Counted from the stretch's first letter, positions 1 to 12,593 are shown. The stretch is DNA of 64,000 nucleotides from Lophius americanus (GCA_037951165.1 JBBDHG010000051.1:8877501-8941500); one strand, 5' to 3'. Translations and numbers: made by a program. The notes: a model not told the origin generated them from the letters alone.

Positions 1-59
1 AATAACATCGATCACCTGGCTACTATGGTTACCTGTCTGTGGGTTGGATATATCATAAT

Positions 60-600
60 AATAACAAAACCCATTTGTATAGCACTGTTCATAACAAAGT
101 TTCAAAGTGCTTTACATGATAAAACAATTAATTGGATGACAAGAACAATGACAGAAAACAATCACAAATAACAAAAACCAATAGCGACCATCTGGGAAAG
201 GGGATAATTAACTTTTCTTGATAAGATGTGTTTTAAGAAGTGTCTTGAAGGACGTTACTGAGCCTGCAGCCTCAGCTCCTCGTCCAGGGAGTTCCAGAGC
301 GGAGGACTGAAGATGATCGGTCACCTTTAGTCCTGAGACGCGACTCTGGAACAACCAGCAAAGGTCTGTCTGAAGATCTGAGACTGCACCAAGGTTCATA
401 TGGAAGGAGCTGTTCAGTGATGTACCTGGGAGCTAATCCATGAAAAGCCTTAAAATGTAAAGTGCATTATAAATTAAATGTATTATTATTATTATTATTA
501 AAAGTAACCAGCAAGAACTTGAAATCGATTCTAAAACTAACTGGTAACCATTGAGGAGAGGCTGAAACAGGCCTACTATGGTCTTGTCTTCTGGTGTTTA
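60..600 (+). repeat. Interspersed fish repeat, left part (split by an L2-like insertion)
   Basis: The segment begins with an 'attgtatagcactttcataac...caaagtgcttta' type motif and continues through sequence typical of a high-copy non-coding teleost repeat. The same family recurs in the same orientation near 56.69-57.65 kb. Its continuation is at 1248-1500. It contains an L2-like tail (about 452-499, 'gtgcattataaattaaatg' followed by TTA repeats). No intact coding potential is visible. The family assignment comes from memory of similar teleost sequence; the within-window similarity is directly seen. Confidence 0.55.
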
Positions 601-1247
601 AAACCCTGTTAAAGAGTTTTAAATAAAGAGTTAATAAACTCCGTTCTTCACTCACCTTGAGTGAGCACTTCTCATCGGGATCCCTGATAAAAGTCTTCAA
701 AGACTTCAGTATGTTCAAAACAGTGCTGCAAGGATCCTGATGAGAGTTCGTAAACACGAACACATCACCCCTGTTCTTCATTCCCTTCATTGGCTTCCCA
801 TCTCCACCAGGATTGATTATAAGATCTCTCTCCTCACTCACCAGTGCATCCATGGTAACGCACCCCCCTACCTAAAAGAACTACTCACCCCGCTGACCTC
901 AACACGATCCCTCCGTTCTACCCACTTCTACCGCCTCCTCCTTCCCCGGACTAAGCTCAGCACCATGGGTGATCAGGCCTCCTGTTCTGCTGCCCCTCGT
1001 CTGTGGAATGCCCTCCCTGACCATCTGAGGGCTCCACAGACAACTGTCACATTTAAAAAAGGAACTAAAACTTTCCTTTTTAGCAGAACCTATAACTTTA
1101 ATTAACATTGCTGCTTTTTGGTCATGTTTTTATATAGTTATTATTTTATTTTTATTGATGTTTTTATCTGCTTTTCCTTTGTAGCACTTTGAGACTTGAT
1201 CCAAATGTAAAGTGCATTATAAATTAAATGTATTATTATTATAATGA
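601..1247 (+). mobile_element. L2-like LINE, 5'-truncated 3' end with reverse-transcriptase C-terminus
   Basis: The reading frame at about 700-1105 encodes the C-terminal tail of an L2-type non-LTR retrotransposon polyprotein. Motifs include LQYVQNSAARIL, HSLHWLP and LWNALPDHLR. It is followed by a short 3' tail ending in a 'tattattattat' microsatellite. The catalytic reverse-transcriptase core and the endonuclease are absent, so this is a dead 5'-truncated copy. It is inserted into the repeat that occupies 60-600 and 1248-1500, apparently flanked by a 6-bp duplication (gtgttt). Confidence 0.75.
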
Positions 1248-1500
1248 GTGTTTGTTAAGACCGGAGCTGAGTCATTCTGAACACGCTGTAGACGTGAAAG
1301 AGCTCTTTGGCTAATTACAGTAATCCACACAAGATGAAATGAAGTCAGGCATGAGCTCCAGATCAGAGTGAGCAAGGAAGGACTTCAGCTTGGGGATGGT
1401 CCTCAAATGATAAAAGCGAGATTTATCAACATTAGTGTTTGGGTTTCAAAAGAAAGTTCTCTATCAAATGTCACACCCAGGTTTCAGGCTAAATAGCTCT
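1248..1500 (+). repeat. Interspersed fish repeat, right part
   Basis: This continues the repeat interrupted at 600. It resumes with 'gtgtttgttaagaccggag' and then the 'ggctaattacagtaatcc' and 'cacacccaggttt' segments typical of this family. A related copy lies at 56.69-57.65 kb. Confidence 0.5.
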
Positions 1501-1559
1501 AAATAGCTTCCTCGCTGTCTGTTTTGTTCTCAGTGACAGTGCCAGTGACTGTATCTGTG

Positions 1560-3050
1560 CTGCATTTAAATGATCTGTCAAAACTCAATGTCACTAAGTT
1601 ACCAAAGTTACCAAATGCAATCATGTGCTAAAAAGATGATTGCAGTGAGGTGGAAGCCTCCTCACTCTCTCCCTCCTGGATCTTATTATTTCTGGATGTT
1701 ATATATCTGGAGTCATCAACTACTCGAAAAAATGGAGCCAGTGAAGCTAGTCTACACAACTGGTGCTCTGAAGCAGACTCACTGAAAGATCTCCTAAAAT
1801 TATTCTTCTCTTTGATTGCTGTACCTTGAAGTAAGCTTAACCCCTTTGTCCCAAGTTACATGTGGCCTTCATTTTTCTTTAATAAATTTTATTTCATTCA
1901 TACTTATTTATGTTTTTACTTATTTCAATTTATTTCATAATTATTGCCTTACTTTTGTAGATGTTTTTCTGGGGATTGTTTTTTTTTCTCAATGTATATG
2001 TTTTGTATTCCCTGTGCATGTGCTGTTGTATTTGTGTATATATGTCTACATCTGCTCTGTATGTAGACATATTGATAATTTTTGGAGAAAAGCAAATAAA
2101 GAGTTAATCACAAGAGATGATATATAGGTAGCTGCTGTAAGAGCTGAAGATGAGAAGAATAACAATAGGAGGAATAATAGCTTCATGGTGAGACACAATT
2201 AAACTGGATTCATGGATGTAAACACAATCGAGTGTAACGGTAGGACATTAGGACCCAGGGGAGCAAATGGAACATTTGGTTGCGATAGCCAGTGGTGTTA
2301 ACGGAAGGGCGTTAGGACCCAGCAGAGTGAAGGGAGATTATTTAGGAAACCGGTAGTAGCTCCCTTCATCGCTCCTCCTCCGCTGCGCTCAGAATATGAC
2401 GGAAGTGCGTCACAATGAGCCTAAGCATGGTTACCCTGTCCCTGAGCGCATCACCGGCTCTAATGTGACTCTGACTCTGTAATGAGAAGCATTTGGTTAT
2501 CGTCCAATGGGAATTGCCACTGGTTTTACGATGATGACTATATTACAAAAGGACTGTTGAAGTGTTTTTCAGTTACTTGTCTTTTTTTCCCTCCACCATT
2601 TAATTATAATGGCAGTTAGATCAATTTTGTCGACCCTAGTTTTATAGTTTTTATCATAAATTTTTGGTGAGGGTACTTTATCATGCAGGGCAGTGTGCAA
2701 TCTATCCAATGGGCCTTGTGCAAACCCTTGTATGCTATGAAGTATAAATTGAGGGCCCCACTTAAACTCTAAGACCCCGTACTTCTTAGTGTGTTTGCCG
2801 TACCATTCTGTGAAGATGGTTTTATAATATCACTAGTGTGTTTTTTATGGTGTGCAGTGTCTTCTCTTGAGTTTACAGTATGGTTGCTCTAGTGTTTGGA
2901 TTGGGTCTGAATTTTATTTGGTCGGTACGTTGCTTCTGTTTCTGTAATCCGAGTGTCCCAATGTTACGTTGTCCCTTTTAATACATGGTTTATTGAATAA
3001 AAATATTTCCCAACATGCCACATGCCCTTCATCCCAAGTCATTTAGGACC
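1560..3050. other. Non-genic stretch, nothing recognised
   Basis: AT-rich sequence with only short random open frames. One small internal similarity is visible: 'ttaggacccag' occurs twice about 60 bp apart near 2247 and 2310. No splice-consistent coding exons were recognised on either strand. Confidence 0.5.
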
Positions 3051-3656
3051 TGAACCTGGTTATGTGGTAAATAGAATTAAGAGCTTAGACCAAACAGCAA
3101 GACAATGTCAAGAGAGAAACCCTCAACTGACTGGGTGAGATGAAAAGAATACTTTAACAATCATGGTAAATGAAAAACCAGAGGGGCAACAAATATGTAT
3201 GTTAAAGTCACCTACAATCGATACTATGTCAAAGTGACGAATAATAAAGGCTAAGAGATCAGAAAAATTCCTGAATAAAACCAGAGTTTGACTTTGATAG
3301 CCTGTCGATCAGAACACAAAGAAAATGAGTCTTTCCATGGATTGTAAGACGAAGAGATTTGAAAGAGGAAAAACTGCCAAGTGAGAACTGGGAACAGCTC
3401 AAATTGTCTCTATAAATCCACCTCCATGAACTGAAAGCCTAGGCGGCAGGAAATAACAAAAACATGGATGACAAGCTTCATTCAGAACAAAGCAACGACC
3501 TGGGCTGACCCAAACTTCTGGGAGAAAAAGGAAATCTAGCTGCTTGTGTGACACTTTGTGATGTTTCCATAAAATCTACAAATGATTCATGCACTAGTCA
3601 GCCATAACATTATGACCACTTACAGGTAAAGTAAGATTAATATTGATTAACTCAAA
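3050..3656. repeat. Probable interspersed-repeat remnants
   Basis: The text resembles non-coding fish repeat consensus (for example around 3200-3450). Near 3598-3640 there is a 'gccataacattatgaccac' end motif of the mariner/Tc1-like family that recurs at several other places in the window. The identification is from pattern memory only. Confidence 0.3.
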
Positions 3657-3720
3657 TCCAAGGTGAGGAGGATCAATAACTGCGTCTGAACAGTGAAGGG
3701 AAACTGACGAGGGTTCAATT
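3657..3720 (+). repeat. 64-bp direct duplicate, copy A
   Basis: Base-for-base identical to 5495-5558 over 64 bp, starting 'tccaaggtgaggaggatcaa' and ending 'gagggttcaatt'. The flanks differ. Confidence 0.9.
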
Positions 3721-4320
3721 AGACAAGAAGTGAACTTTTTTACGTGAAGTTGTTTTTTTTCGAAGCAGCAAAAACGTTAAAGACTGGGTAAGAATTCTTG
3801 AAAATAGTTCAATATGTAAAATACTAATTTTAAGTGAATCAAAGTTAAATAAATTACTTTTAATTTCTTGAAATTCGTGAAACATGCTTAAATTTGTGCA
3901 TTTCCCTCTAGTTTTAAGGTTCACCGTGGTGTTTCAGAAGCTAGGCCTTTGTATTTAAGAATTCAAGGAAGGCTAATTGTTCTCGACCCATTGGCCGATT
4001 TTCTTTTACTGATTTCAAAATAATTTGATTAGTAAAGAATACTATTTTTGCGACTGTGTAGTTTGGCTGTTATTGCAATGTGATAAGTACTTGTGTTATT
4101 TTTAAATCTCTTAAAGGTGAGCACAATGACCCTGCTGTAAATGTGACAGGAGCAAAGTGAAGCACCTCCTCCCCCGTAATGTTTCTGTTTGGACTAAGGG
4201 TTGAATCGATGCACGCCAACGTCTTTAAAAATGTCAATCCATGTGAACTCATCGACTCCACCTCTCTCTCCCTCACACAAACACCAGGGACGAGCAAACA
4301 AGTATGGTAAAGAAAGGAGC

Positions 4321-4323
<3 letters not shown>

Positions 4324-4378
<55 letters not shown>

Positions 4379-4398
4379 CGAGAGAGAGAGAGAGAGAG
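4324..4398. repeat. (GA)n microsatellite
   Basis: A nearly perfect GA dinucleotide run with a few interruptions. It produces long spurious Arg-Glu and Leu-Ser frames on opposite strands. Confidence 0.95.
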
Positions 4399-4869
4399 CT
4401 GTATTGGTTAGTCTTTTCTGCATGCAGGGTGAAGGTCTGTCTTACAGCGGATCATCATATTCTGGTTGTTGGTTGAGTCCCTGGTGGATCTGAAGGGATT
4501 AGAACCACATGAACAAACATGAACACTCAAACAGAGAGAGAGGGAGATTCTCACGGCTTAACCTTTTTCACTCAAATATGAGGTTTGTTCTGCCTCTTCA
4601 ACAAACACAGAACCAGCAACCACCTTGGTTCTGTCTCTGTCTCAGACTGGAGTGTGTCCGATCTTCAAACTAAATTTAACATAAAACAACCTTGGTAAAC
4701 GGAGAAAACAAGATTTAGATGCTAAAACCAGCATCGTAACCCCATAAATAACTGGTTCCAGCTAGACTAGACCCAGCCAGACCTGATCACCAGAACCAGT
4801 CCTTTTCAACCACATCGTCACTTCAATAGCCCATCTTCAGAAGCAGGAAGTTGGCTCCCAGGTCTCACC

Positions 4870-5105
4870 AGTAGCACACTATGCCAGAATCAACAGAAAT
4901 TCCAGAAGGAGATTGAAATCCATCAGTTTGGGAAGGGTTCTAAAGCGGTCTCCTAAGGTTCTGGGACTGCACAGATCCACTGTACACAGACACATTATTT
5001 ACACATGGACAAGACTTAGAGCAATAGTGAATCTTCACAGAGGTGGACCACCGTCCAAAGGTCCTCCAAGAGCACAGTGAAGGTTCATTCAGGATCCACG
5101 ACTGT
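4870..5105 (+). mobile_element. Tc1-like DNA transposon remnant
   Basis: The segment around 4900-5100 aligns by eye with the helix-turn-helix-encoding part of Tc1-type transposase genes: 'ggttctgggactgcacagat', 'acaagacttagagcaatag' and 'ccaagagcacagtgaaggtt'. The frame is broken and neither the DDE catalytic part nor the inverted terminal repeats are recognisable. It is an inactive fragment. Confidence 0.55.
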
Positions 5106-5494
5106 TTCAATGGATGAACCTGGACTGTTTCAAGCAGCAGAACCAGTGCCAGGGCTATCTCTAGATGTTCTGCTCTAACGTACAGGCATGTCGTATTTTT
5201 TACGGTGTGTTATTTGTCTCAAGTTTTCTGTTCAGACGCACCGTAATAATCTGACGTTAACCTGCAGGCTGAAGGACAACAGAGGTTACCCAAACAATAA
5301 AACACTCGTACAAACGAATCGCTAAGATCTATTTCCTCCGCCGGTGTTTTCTTGATCACTGGGTGGTGAATCAAACGGGAATAAGGAGATCAGATGAAAC
5401 AAGCGGCGCCCCCCCGCCGCTCCGACTCAGCATGTTCTCTGATAAAACAATACCAGCTAACTGTGCTGTGAGACGACTGAAGGTCTGCCTTCAG

Positions 5495-5558
5495 TCCAAG
5501 GTGAGGAGGATCAATAACTGCGTCTGAACAGTGAAGGGAAACTGACGAGGGTTCAATT
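5495..5558 (+). repeat. 64-bp direct duplicate, copy B
   Basis: Identical to 3657-3720, 1838 bp away. It lies immediately before the 23-bp minisatellite array. Confidence 0.9.
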
Positions 5559-5604
5559 CCAACCGTTAGCTGATTTTGAGATGCTGATTCAGGATCCCGT
5601 TGAA

Positions 5605-6100
5605 AGAACCTAAACTATTTCACTGTATGAACCTGGACTCTTTCACAGTATGAACCTGGACTATTTCACTGTATGAACCTGGACTCTTTCACAGTATGAA
5701 CCTGGACTATTTCACTGTATGAACCTGGACTATTTCACCGTATGAACCTCAACTATTTCACAGTATGAACCTCAACTATTTCACAGTATGAACCTGGACT
5801 ATTTCACTGTATGAACCTGGACTATTTCACCGTATGAACCTGGACTATTACACTGTATGAACCTGAACTGTTTTACTGTGTGAACCTGGACTATTTCACT
5901 GTATGAAATTGAACTGTTTTACTGTGTGAACCTGGACTATTTCACTGTATGAAATTGAACTGTTTTACTGTGTGAACCTGGACTATTTCACTGTATGAAG
6001 CTGGACTCTTTCACTGTATGAACCTGAACTGTTTTACCGTATGAACCTGGACTATCTCACTGTATGAACCTGAACTGTTTTACTGTGTGAACCTGGACTG
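5605..6100 (+). repeat. Minisatellite, about 23-bp unit, about 21 copies
   Basis: The unit is close to 'tatttcactgtatgaacctg' plus 'gac'. Variants alternate 'ctgtatgaacctggac', 'accgtatgaacctcaac' and 'ttactgtgtgaacctgg', giving a partly ordered alternation in the right half. No gene overlaps it. Confidence 0.9.
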
Positions 6101-6298
6101 GTCCACTTTAGTTTTTCGATACAGAGGGTAGAGTCTTGCATGTTTCTCTCCTCTCCCGTCTCGCTGTTGTTTCATGGGTCGTGGTGTTTTCTGGGAGGAG
6201 GCGCTCAGGTGGTCAGAACTCTCTGTTGCTCTGTAAACACAGACAACACAACACACTCCATTGTGACGGACATCAGGTTTGCTCTGCAGGAAGGACAG

Positions 6299-6785
6299 CA
6301 GGTGGTTTACACGGACAGCCTAATTACGATTAGATTCGGAAAAGACGTCTAATCGTAAAGAAAATTTTGCATGTAAAAACGCTTTTAGTATCGGAAAACT
6401 TTCTGTTTGAGTCGTATGTCCACATGCCCAGCGCCGTGACGTCATGCTCCACTAAGTGTTTTCAGCGCTGCGACACATTTAATATACGGAGACTTCAGAA
6501 CAGTACAGGATTCATTCATTGCAACTTTGAAAAAGTTTAACATATTGGGACGGTTAGATGGCCGAAAAGTCAATTCCGAGCACGGCGGTTGGCCCCCAGC
6601 CCATCATAGCATTATCACCACCTTATACACGGGAATGTGGATCGTCTGCTTATGTATGAAAGCTGTTTCCAATGAGGTGAGTCGATACCTGTAAACACCG
6701 GGTGGGAAAAGATCACAAGTCAGGCAACAGGCAACCGACATCACGATTCGGAAAGGAGAAAAGTGTCCCGTGTAAACCCACCTAA
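6299..6785. mobile_element. Probable small non-autonomous DNA transposon (MITE-like)
   Basis: The left end reads 'ggtggtttacacggacagcc'. The right end, read on the minus strand, begins 'ggtgggtttacacgggacac', giving imperfect terminal inverted repeats around about 490 bp without coding potential. A related end ('ggtgggtttacatggacagcc') recurs at about 50570 in an asap2 intron. The superfamily is not determined. Confidence 0.5.
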
Positions 6786-6869
6786 TAACTAAATACACAT
6801 AATGCAGCCTTTGAATGTGTTTTATAAAGATATATCACATGGATCATATAGTGATGGAGATATACAAAC

Positions 6870-7010
6870 AATCGTTCCCAAAATAAATCCAGTTCTTCTT
6901 CTCTCCTCGGTCTATGTGGGTGTAAAATTTGATAAAAACCACAGAGTAGTGTTTTGTGTTATTGCGTTAACAGGAAGGACCTGCGGTGGCGTCAGTGATA
7001 CATTAGTATC
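6870..7010 (+). repeat. Copy 1 of a dispersed 140-280-bp repeat
   Basis: It aligns by eye with 42930-43130 on the plus strand and with 62770-63000 read on the minus strand. Shared blocks are 'atccagttctt', 'tgtgggtgtaaa' and an 'aaggac/aaggag-ttgcggc' block. Non-coding. Confidence 0.6.
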
Positions 7011-7049
7011 ACCACTCTTTACTTCTCAGGCTCTTTATTCATACGTATA

Positions 7050-9460
7050 AAAGCAGCGACTCAGACGAAGAAACGATGTGTAGACACAACAGACATTCAG
7101 AATGGCATAGACGAGATTTAAGTCAGTGGTTGGTTAGTTGAATGGTGAAATACGTGTGAAATTTCTCGTCATTTCTCGCAACACATTAAGGGAATCTGTA
7201 ATATAACCACCTCCAGCCTGCAGAAAAACTAAGTTCAGTGAGAGAAGAAGGACAGTGAAGTGAAATAAAGAGGAAGGATTTACTCCAACAGATGATGTGT
7301 GGTCAGTCGATTAGAATTGGTGCGTACATCGTGATGATGTGAACGTTTTTCTATATTTGCAGAAAACATAAGTAAAGAATCAGTTGTAAACTTTATGCAT
7401 GGCTCTATGTCTGGAGAAACTATTGGATGATTTTACAGGACATTTTCCCCAGAGGTTGGTTTTGACCCAGAGGTGATCACAACAATGTCTACCTTGTGTA
7501 CTGTTGTGCCTTCAGCTCACTTCCTGTGTCCCTGTGCTCTGCCTGTAACTGAAGGTTCTTTGTCGTCAATCGCTCACTCCTGCAGATACTCTTTAGAAAC
7601 CAACTGGTGGTCCTCTCTCTGCATGAAGGATGAGATGACTTCCTGCTGGATTCTTATGCTGCCAAGAGAAAAAGGGCTTTTCTATTAGGTGTGTGACATA
7701 CACTGCGTCGGTTCACGCACTCAGACGTTGTTGGATGGGACAGTGGAGCCTCGGCAATCAATCCGACGCCTCCGACTGTACCTAGAAACAGGCGGGTCTG
7801 AGATGTGGTGGGCAGCGAGGTGGGCTTGAAAGAAAGCGGAGGAGTGTGGGTAATAACACAAAGAGCCTGTCTCAGCCATCCATCCTCATCCCCTCCATCA
7901 TTATTCACTCAGCGAGGCTGGAGGTCTGAGCCCTCAGACTGCATGAAGATGGGGGGGTTTAAACGTCCCGAGCCTGACTCGCGTCCCTCCCTCTCCTTTT
8001 GATTTGCTTGGCGTTATGCTGATAAGGCCGTGGCATTCTCCCACAGGGATTCAAACCGACACGCATTCACCAGATTTCTCCAGCGAGGGTCGTTGGAAAT
8101 GTGATTCAGGGGTCTCGGGGGAAATAAGCATGCAAGGTGCCGCTGCTGTTTGCCCGTCAGGCAGAGTAATCTCCTCCGCCTGTTAGACACAGCAATAATC
8201 TCCACTGGGCCCAGACGGGGGACGCCTGCACCTGCCAGACTCCGTTTTATGAGGCCGTTGTCACTGAGCGGTCACGCTCGGAGTCAATGTCCTCATCACA
8301 GAGAGGGTGAACCACATGACCAGCAGCCACGCTAGCAGTTGTTAGCCTATGCAGCTAACACCATCCCGCAAATGCAACGGAGGACGCCGATGAGTTTAAA
8401 AACTGGGCAGACTTTTTTTCTTTATTACTGAGACATTACAGCATTAATGTTTTATAAAGGGGGAATTAATTTCAATGATTTTGGCCTCCACTTCACACAG
8501 ACTGCCTTTCGCCTTGCTGACCAGTAGGTGTTGCTGTTGAAGCATAATCTGAATTTCAATAATATATATATATAATAATAATAATTTTTCCAAAGAAGAT
8601 ATACAAATTATTCTATAAATGATTCTGAGGTCTGGTAAATGTTGATTTCAACCAATTACTCTTTTTATATTTTGATCTCCCTCTTGCCTCTCTGAAACAG
8701 AGGAAGACCATCTGAAGAGGATGGTTGATATTCATAACGTTAATACGATGATGGTCATCCGTCATAACACTTAACACTGCAAAAATTATAAATCTTACTA
8801 TGTACACTGTCAGAAATTGTCTGTACAAATGTCTATTTTTCTATTGTGTATAATAGAAAAATAGATTATAGTCTAAATTAAATGTATTATTATTATTATT
8901 ATTATTAAAATAGCCTGAAGTGGCAATAGTAAAATAGCATGAAATTCAAAAGAGTATATCACTGTAGTAGATATACATAGTGTCAGAATAGCCCGAGTAT
9001 GTAAAACACTGAATTTAACCGTAAAAATACAAAATTTGTTTAGAGATACTATAATGCCACAAGCAAGTCATTACTATTAATCTGTTTGTTTTTTTGTCTA
9101 AATGACAAATTTTGCAGGTATGAAAACTTAAAAAACCAACTTTAACAAATTAGCAAGAGCATAACAGAAAATACTGTAAGATGTTATAAGTATGGTATAT
9201 GTTTGTGAAATATCGTTGATTTCTAGGTTAAGAATATCTGAATTCATTGTAACTTATCAATATTTAATGTGATAACGTAATGCCTCGTGCATTTAAATGT
9301 TTTACAGCAAGAGTTTGGGAACCACGGCTGCTATGTATTTTCTTGTATATTAAATTAATTTTTTTACGCCGCATATTCATCTGATTTCATATCAAAATAA
9401 CTAATTGGTCTTGATATAAGACAACAAATAACTTTTTGGACTTCTTATTAGAAAATGCAT
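7050..9460. other. Non-genic stretch
   Basis: No coding exon was recognised. The part near 7980-8340 is moderately GC-rich and lacks repeats. 8832-8865 forms a perfect 14-bp inverted repeat, and 8871-8911 is an L2-like 3' tail ('taaattaaatg' then TTA repeats). The rest is AT-rich unique-looking sequence. Confidence 0.5.
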
Positions 9461-9461
9461 C

Positions 9462-9463
<2 letters not shown>

Positions 9464-9554
<91 letters not shown>
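9464..9554. repeat. (AT)n microsatellite
   Basis: Uninterrupted AT dinucleotide run of about 90 bp. Confidence 0.95.
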
Positions 9555-9557
<3 letters not shown>

Positions 9558-9559
9558 AA

Positions 9560-11290
9560 ATGCTCTAAATGAATATTTCTACAGATTTTAATCCAAAATG
9601 TTACAATATCGCGTTCTTATCTTATCTTACAACATAAAATACGCTAAATAAACCAGAAATTGAGAGGCTGACATGTATGATAACAAAAAAAATCCTTTTA
9701 ACAAAGATGAAAAATGAAAAATGTGAGCGTTATTGACAAAACAAGTCCTAATATAGTAGAATATGTATGAAAATAACATTTACCAGTTTATTTCTAAAAT
9801 TTTCTATATCGAAATATCAAATTTTATTTCAAGAGATCTTACTGAGAAAATGTTCAGGGTTTTTTTTTACTTCCAAGCTAGAACTCTTTTTATAAGTTCT
9901 TTGTTTTACTTTTTTTTCTGAAGGAGGTTTTCCCCAGTGTACCATCTCGGTTTACCTATTAGCATGCTAATTAGCCCTGAACTCCAGCTGAGGCTGATGG
10001 GATTTCCATTAGTGGTGCAGGTTCTTGGTCGTGCGAGGAGAGAGGGCGTCATAAAGCTCAGCCAATCCCAGAGGAGAACAACTCTGTGGTCTTCAGTGAC
10101 TTTGTATGACATCGTTAGTCATCTCAGTGTCAGTCTGTTAGAAAAGTAGAGAAACCCCCATCAGCGGCTGGATGGAGGCACTCACTACCCACTGGGTCAG
10201 GAACCAGAACATTTTAGAAGGCTTGGCTGAAATTCTTAAAGCAAGGATAAAAGTTACTGACAGTCAAATAAGAAAAAAAAAGGTTTGCCTTTTTCAAGCA
10301 TTGGTCACTAATTTATATAAGAAATACTAAACCTGTTCCGCTCAACCCTCCACAACTATAAGTTGTATTTGCATGACCTAAAATAAATAAAGAAAAAGAT
10401 GTATTGTTTTATTTTTCTATCTGCATGTATTTATTTATTTATTTATTTATTCATGAAATATATATTTTTTATTCATTCATTTATTTCTTCTTTTTTTTTT
10501 TTACATTTTCGATTTAATTTGTGTTCATACATTTCTCTCTTCTTTACCATTTCCTGTTCTTATCTAAATGTATTTATTGCATATAAAAATTTATTTTATG
10601 TATTTGTATTTATGGATATTCCATATTTAATTACTTTGTTCTTTTTTGTTTCCCCTTTCCCATTTTAATTCTCATCTGATGAGCGTCTTCACTGAGTCTA
10701 GTCGAAGAAATAATTCATTAATTCATTAAATTAAGTTAGGAATTTAAATGTAATTTACATTTGGAATTTTTCCACACAAAAAAAAAAAATGGAAGAATTT
10801 TTGAAAAAAAATTACTTTGAATGTATCATTCTATAATTTTCTTTGAATTAAGGTGTTAATGAAAGATTAAGAAAAGGGAATCTCTGTTTCCTCCGATCAC
10901 ATGATGCATCTCATGTTGGTTCCAGGTTTGCAGCATCTACAAAAATTGGTCAGGACTAAATTTCCTTGAGGTTCAGAAGTTTCTCCTCCCCTGTTAATTT
11001 CATCGTGGTCCTGCCTCTAGGAGTCGAACCAGGTCTCTACTGCCCCCTGCTGTCCAACAACCACTGATGACGTCACACAAACATGTCCATCAGCTCTGCA
11101 GCAGCTTCAGGAAGGAGTCTGAGGAGGTCAGGAAGCTGTGAGAGACGGTGTGAGCGGGTATCATTAAAGAAAAGGTCTCTTTCCTTCGGATTCTGTTAAG
11201 ATTTAAATTTATCTTGAGAGTCAGCCAAAATGTCGTAACCATGGTGATGTTAAACGCTCGCTGTAACAGACTAGCTCTGGATCAGGAGAT
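9560..11290. other. AT-rich non-genic stretch
   Basis: A low-complexity TTTA-rich patch lies at 10420-10640. No exons or recognisable mobile-element proteins were found. Confidence 0.5.
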
Positions 11291-11890
11291 GATTCAACTG
11301 CACTAGACGCGACTCAAATTCAACTACACTCGGTCTAATTCGACTAGATTTGACTCAATTTGACCTGACTCAGCATTAGTTGAATAAACACCAAAAGACT
11401 TTACTCGATTAAACCAGACTCAACTGCACTCCATTACACGCGACTCAACAACATTTGATTGGACTAGACTCGACTCAAACCCTCTCGACTAGACTTGAGT
11501 CTACTCTGCCTGAACATTCATTTCACATGTCACTAGACTTGAGTAAATTAGACTTGACTAGATTAGACTTGTTTAAACTCTACTACACTAGATCTAATTT
11601 GACTTGATTTGACTCCATTTGACCTATTCAGCATAATTTGACTAAACAAGACTTAAGTCCATTAAGACTGACTCAACTCCACTACCTTAAACCTGACTTA
11701 ACTAGATTTGACCAGACTACGGTCAAACTCAAACCTACTACACTAGAGTCCACACCACTTGACTCCACTAACTCTGACTAGATTTCACCAGACTAGACAT
11801 AACTCCCTTTGACTCCACTCCACTAGATATGACCCGACAAGATTTGGCAAGACTAGACTTAACTAAAACCCAATGCTCCACTAAACCATT
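11290..11890. repeat. Degenerate tandem array rich in 'actagac/ttgactc' words
   Basis: Words such as 'actagacttgact', 'gactcaactccact' and 'agatttgac' recur every 10-25 bp without a fixed period. This suggests an old, strongly diverged minisatellite. Confidence 0.6.
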
Positions 11891-12593
11891 TTCAATTAGT
11901 CAATTAGACATGACCAGTCAATGGCTCAGCTTTGTAGAGCCAGTTATTATGGTTTAGTGGGTTTAATCAGGCTAACTTTACAAGACTCTCCCACAGCAGT
12001 AGAAAAATGATCTGGACCACCAAACGACCAATCAGGAAATGCTTTACTGGTTCCACTGGAAGGGTAAGAGACGAGGTGTTTCGTTGTTAACTGTTTCTGA
12101 CGAGTGTTCAGAAGAAAGAGGGGGGGTCAGAGAGACAGTGACGCTGAAGGGAAGATGGGATCAGAGGTGGTTTTACTGGTTGTAATGGTTTGCTTCCAGA
12201 CGCTGGGCGTTTCCCCAGAGGTTAAAGAGCAGAACATGATAGATATGATCTCATTAGAGGAGGAGGGCCAGCCTTTAATTTTACTCTCCGTGCTTAATCT
12301 TTATTAACGTCCTTCAACCGGTCGATGGTCCAGCAAGAAGACCACTGATGGAAATCAGCTTAACTTAATTTGGTTTGGAGGTGTTCAGGAGGGTCAGGGG
12401 CGGCTCAAGGACACGCAGGCAGAACCCATTCTTGGTCATATGTTCTATCTGAAAATGTTTAATGTTTTCTAAAGCTGAATTTTTGATGACATTTGAAAAC
12501 AAAACTTGATTTCCTTTAAGTCCCTTCCACTATCACTGATTCCTCTATATTTGACAATTGTCCCAACTTGACTCCATTAAATCTGACTTATCG

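Noticed and set aside
4070..4476. Frames over the GA repeat near 4.3 kb
   Set aside because: Microsatellite translation, no homology.
12104..12307. 67-codon frame with a hydrophobic stretch resembling a signal peptide
   Set aside because: No downstream exons, no homology, surrounded by tandem repeats. One short hydrophobic segment is not enough.
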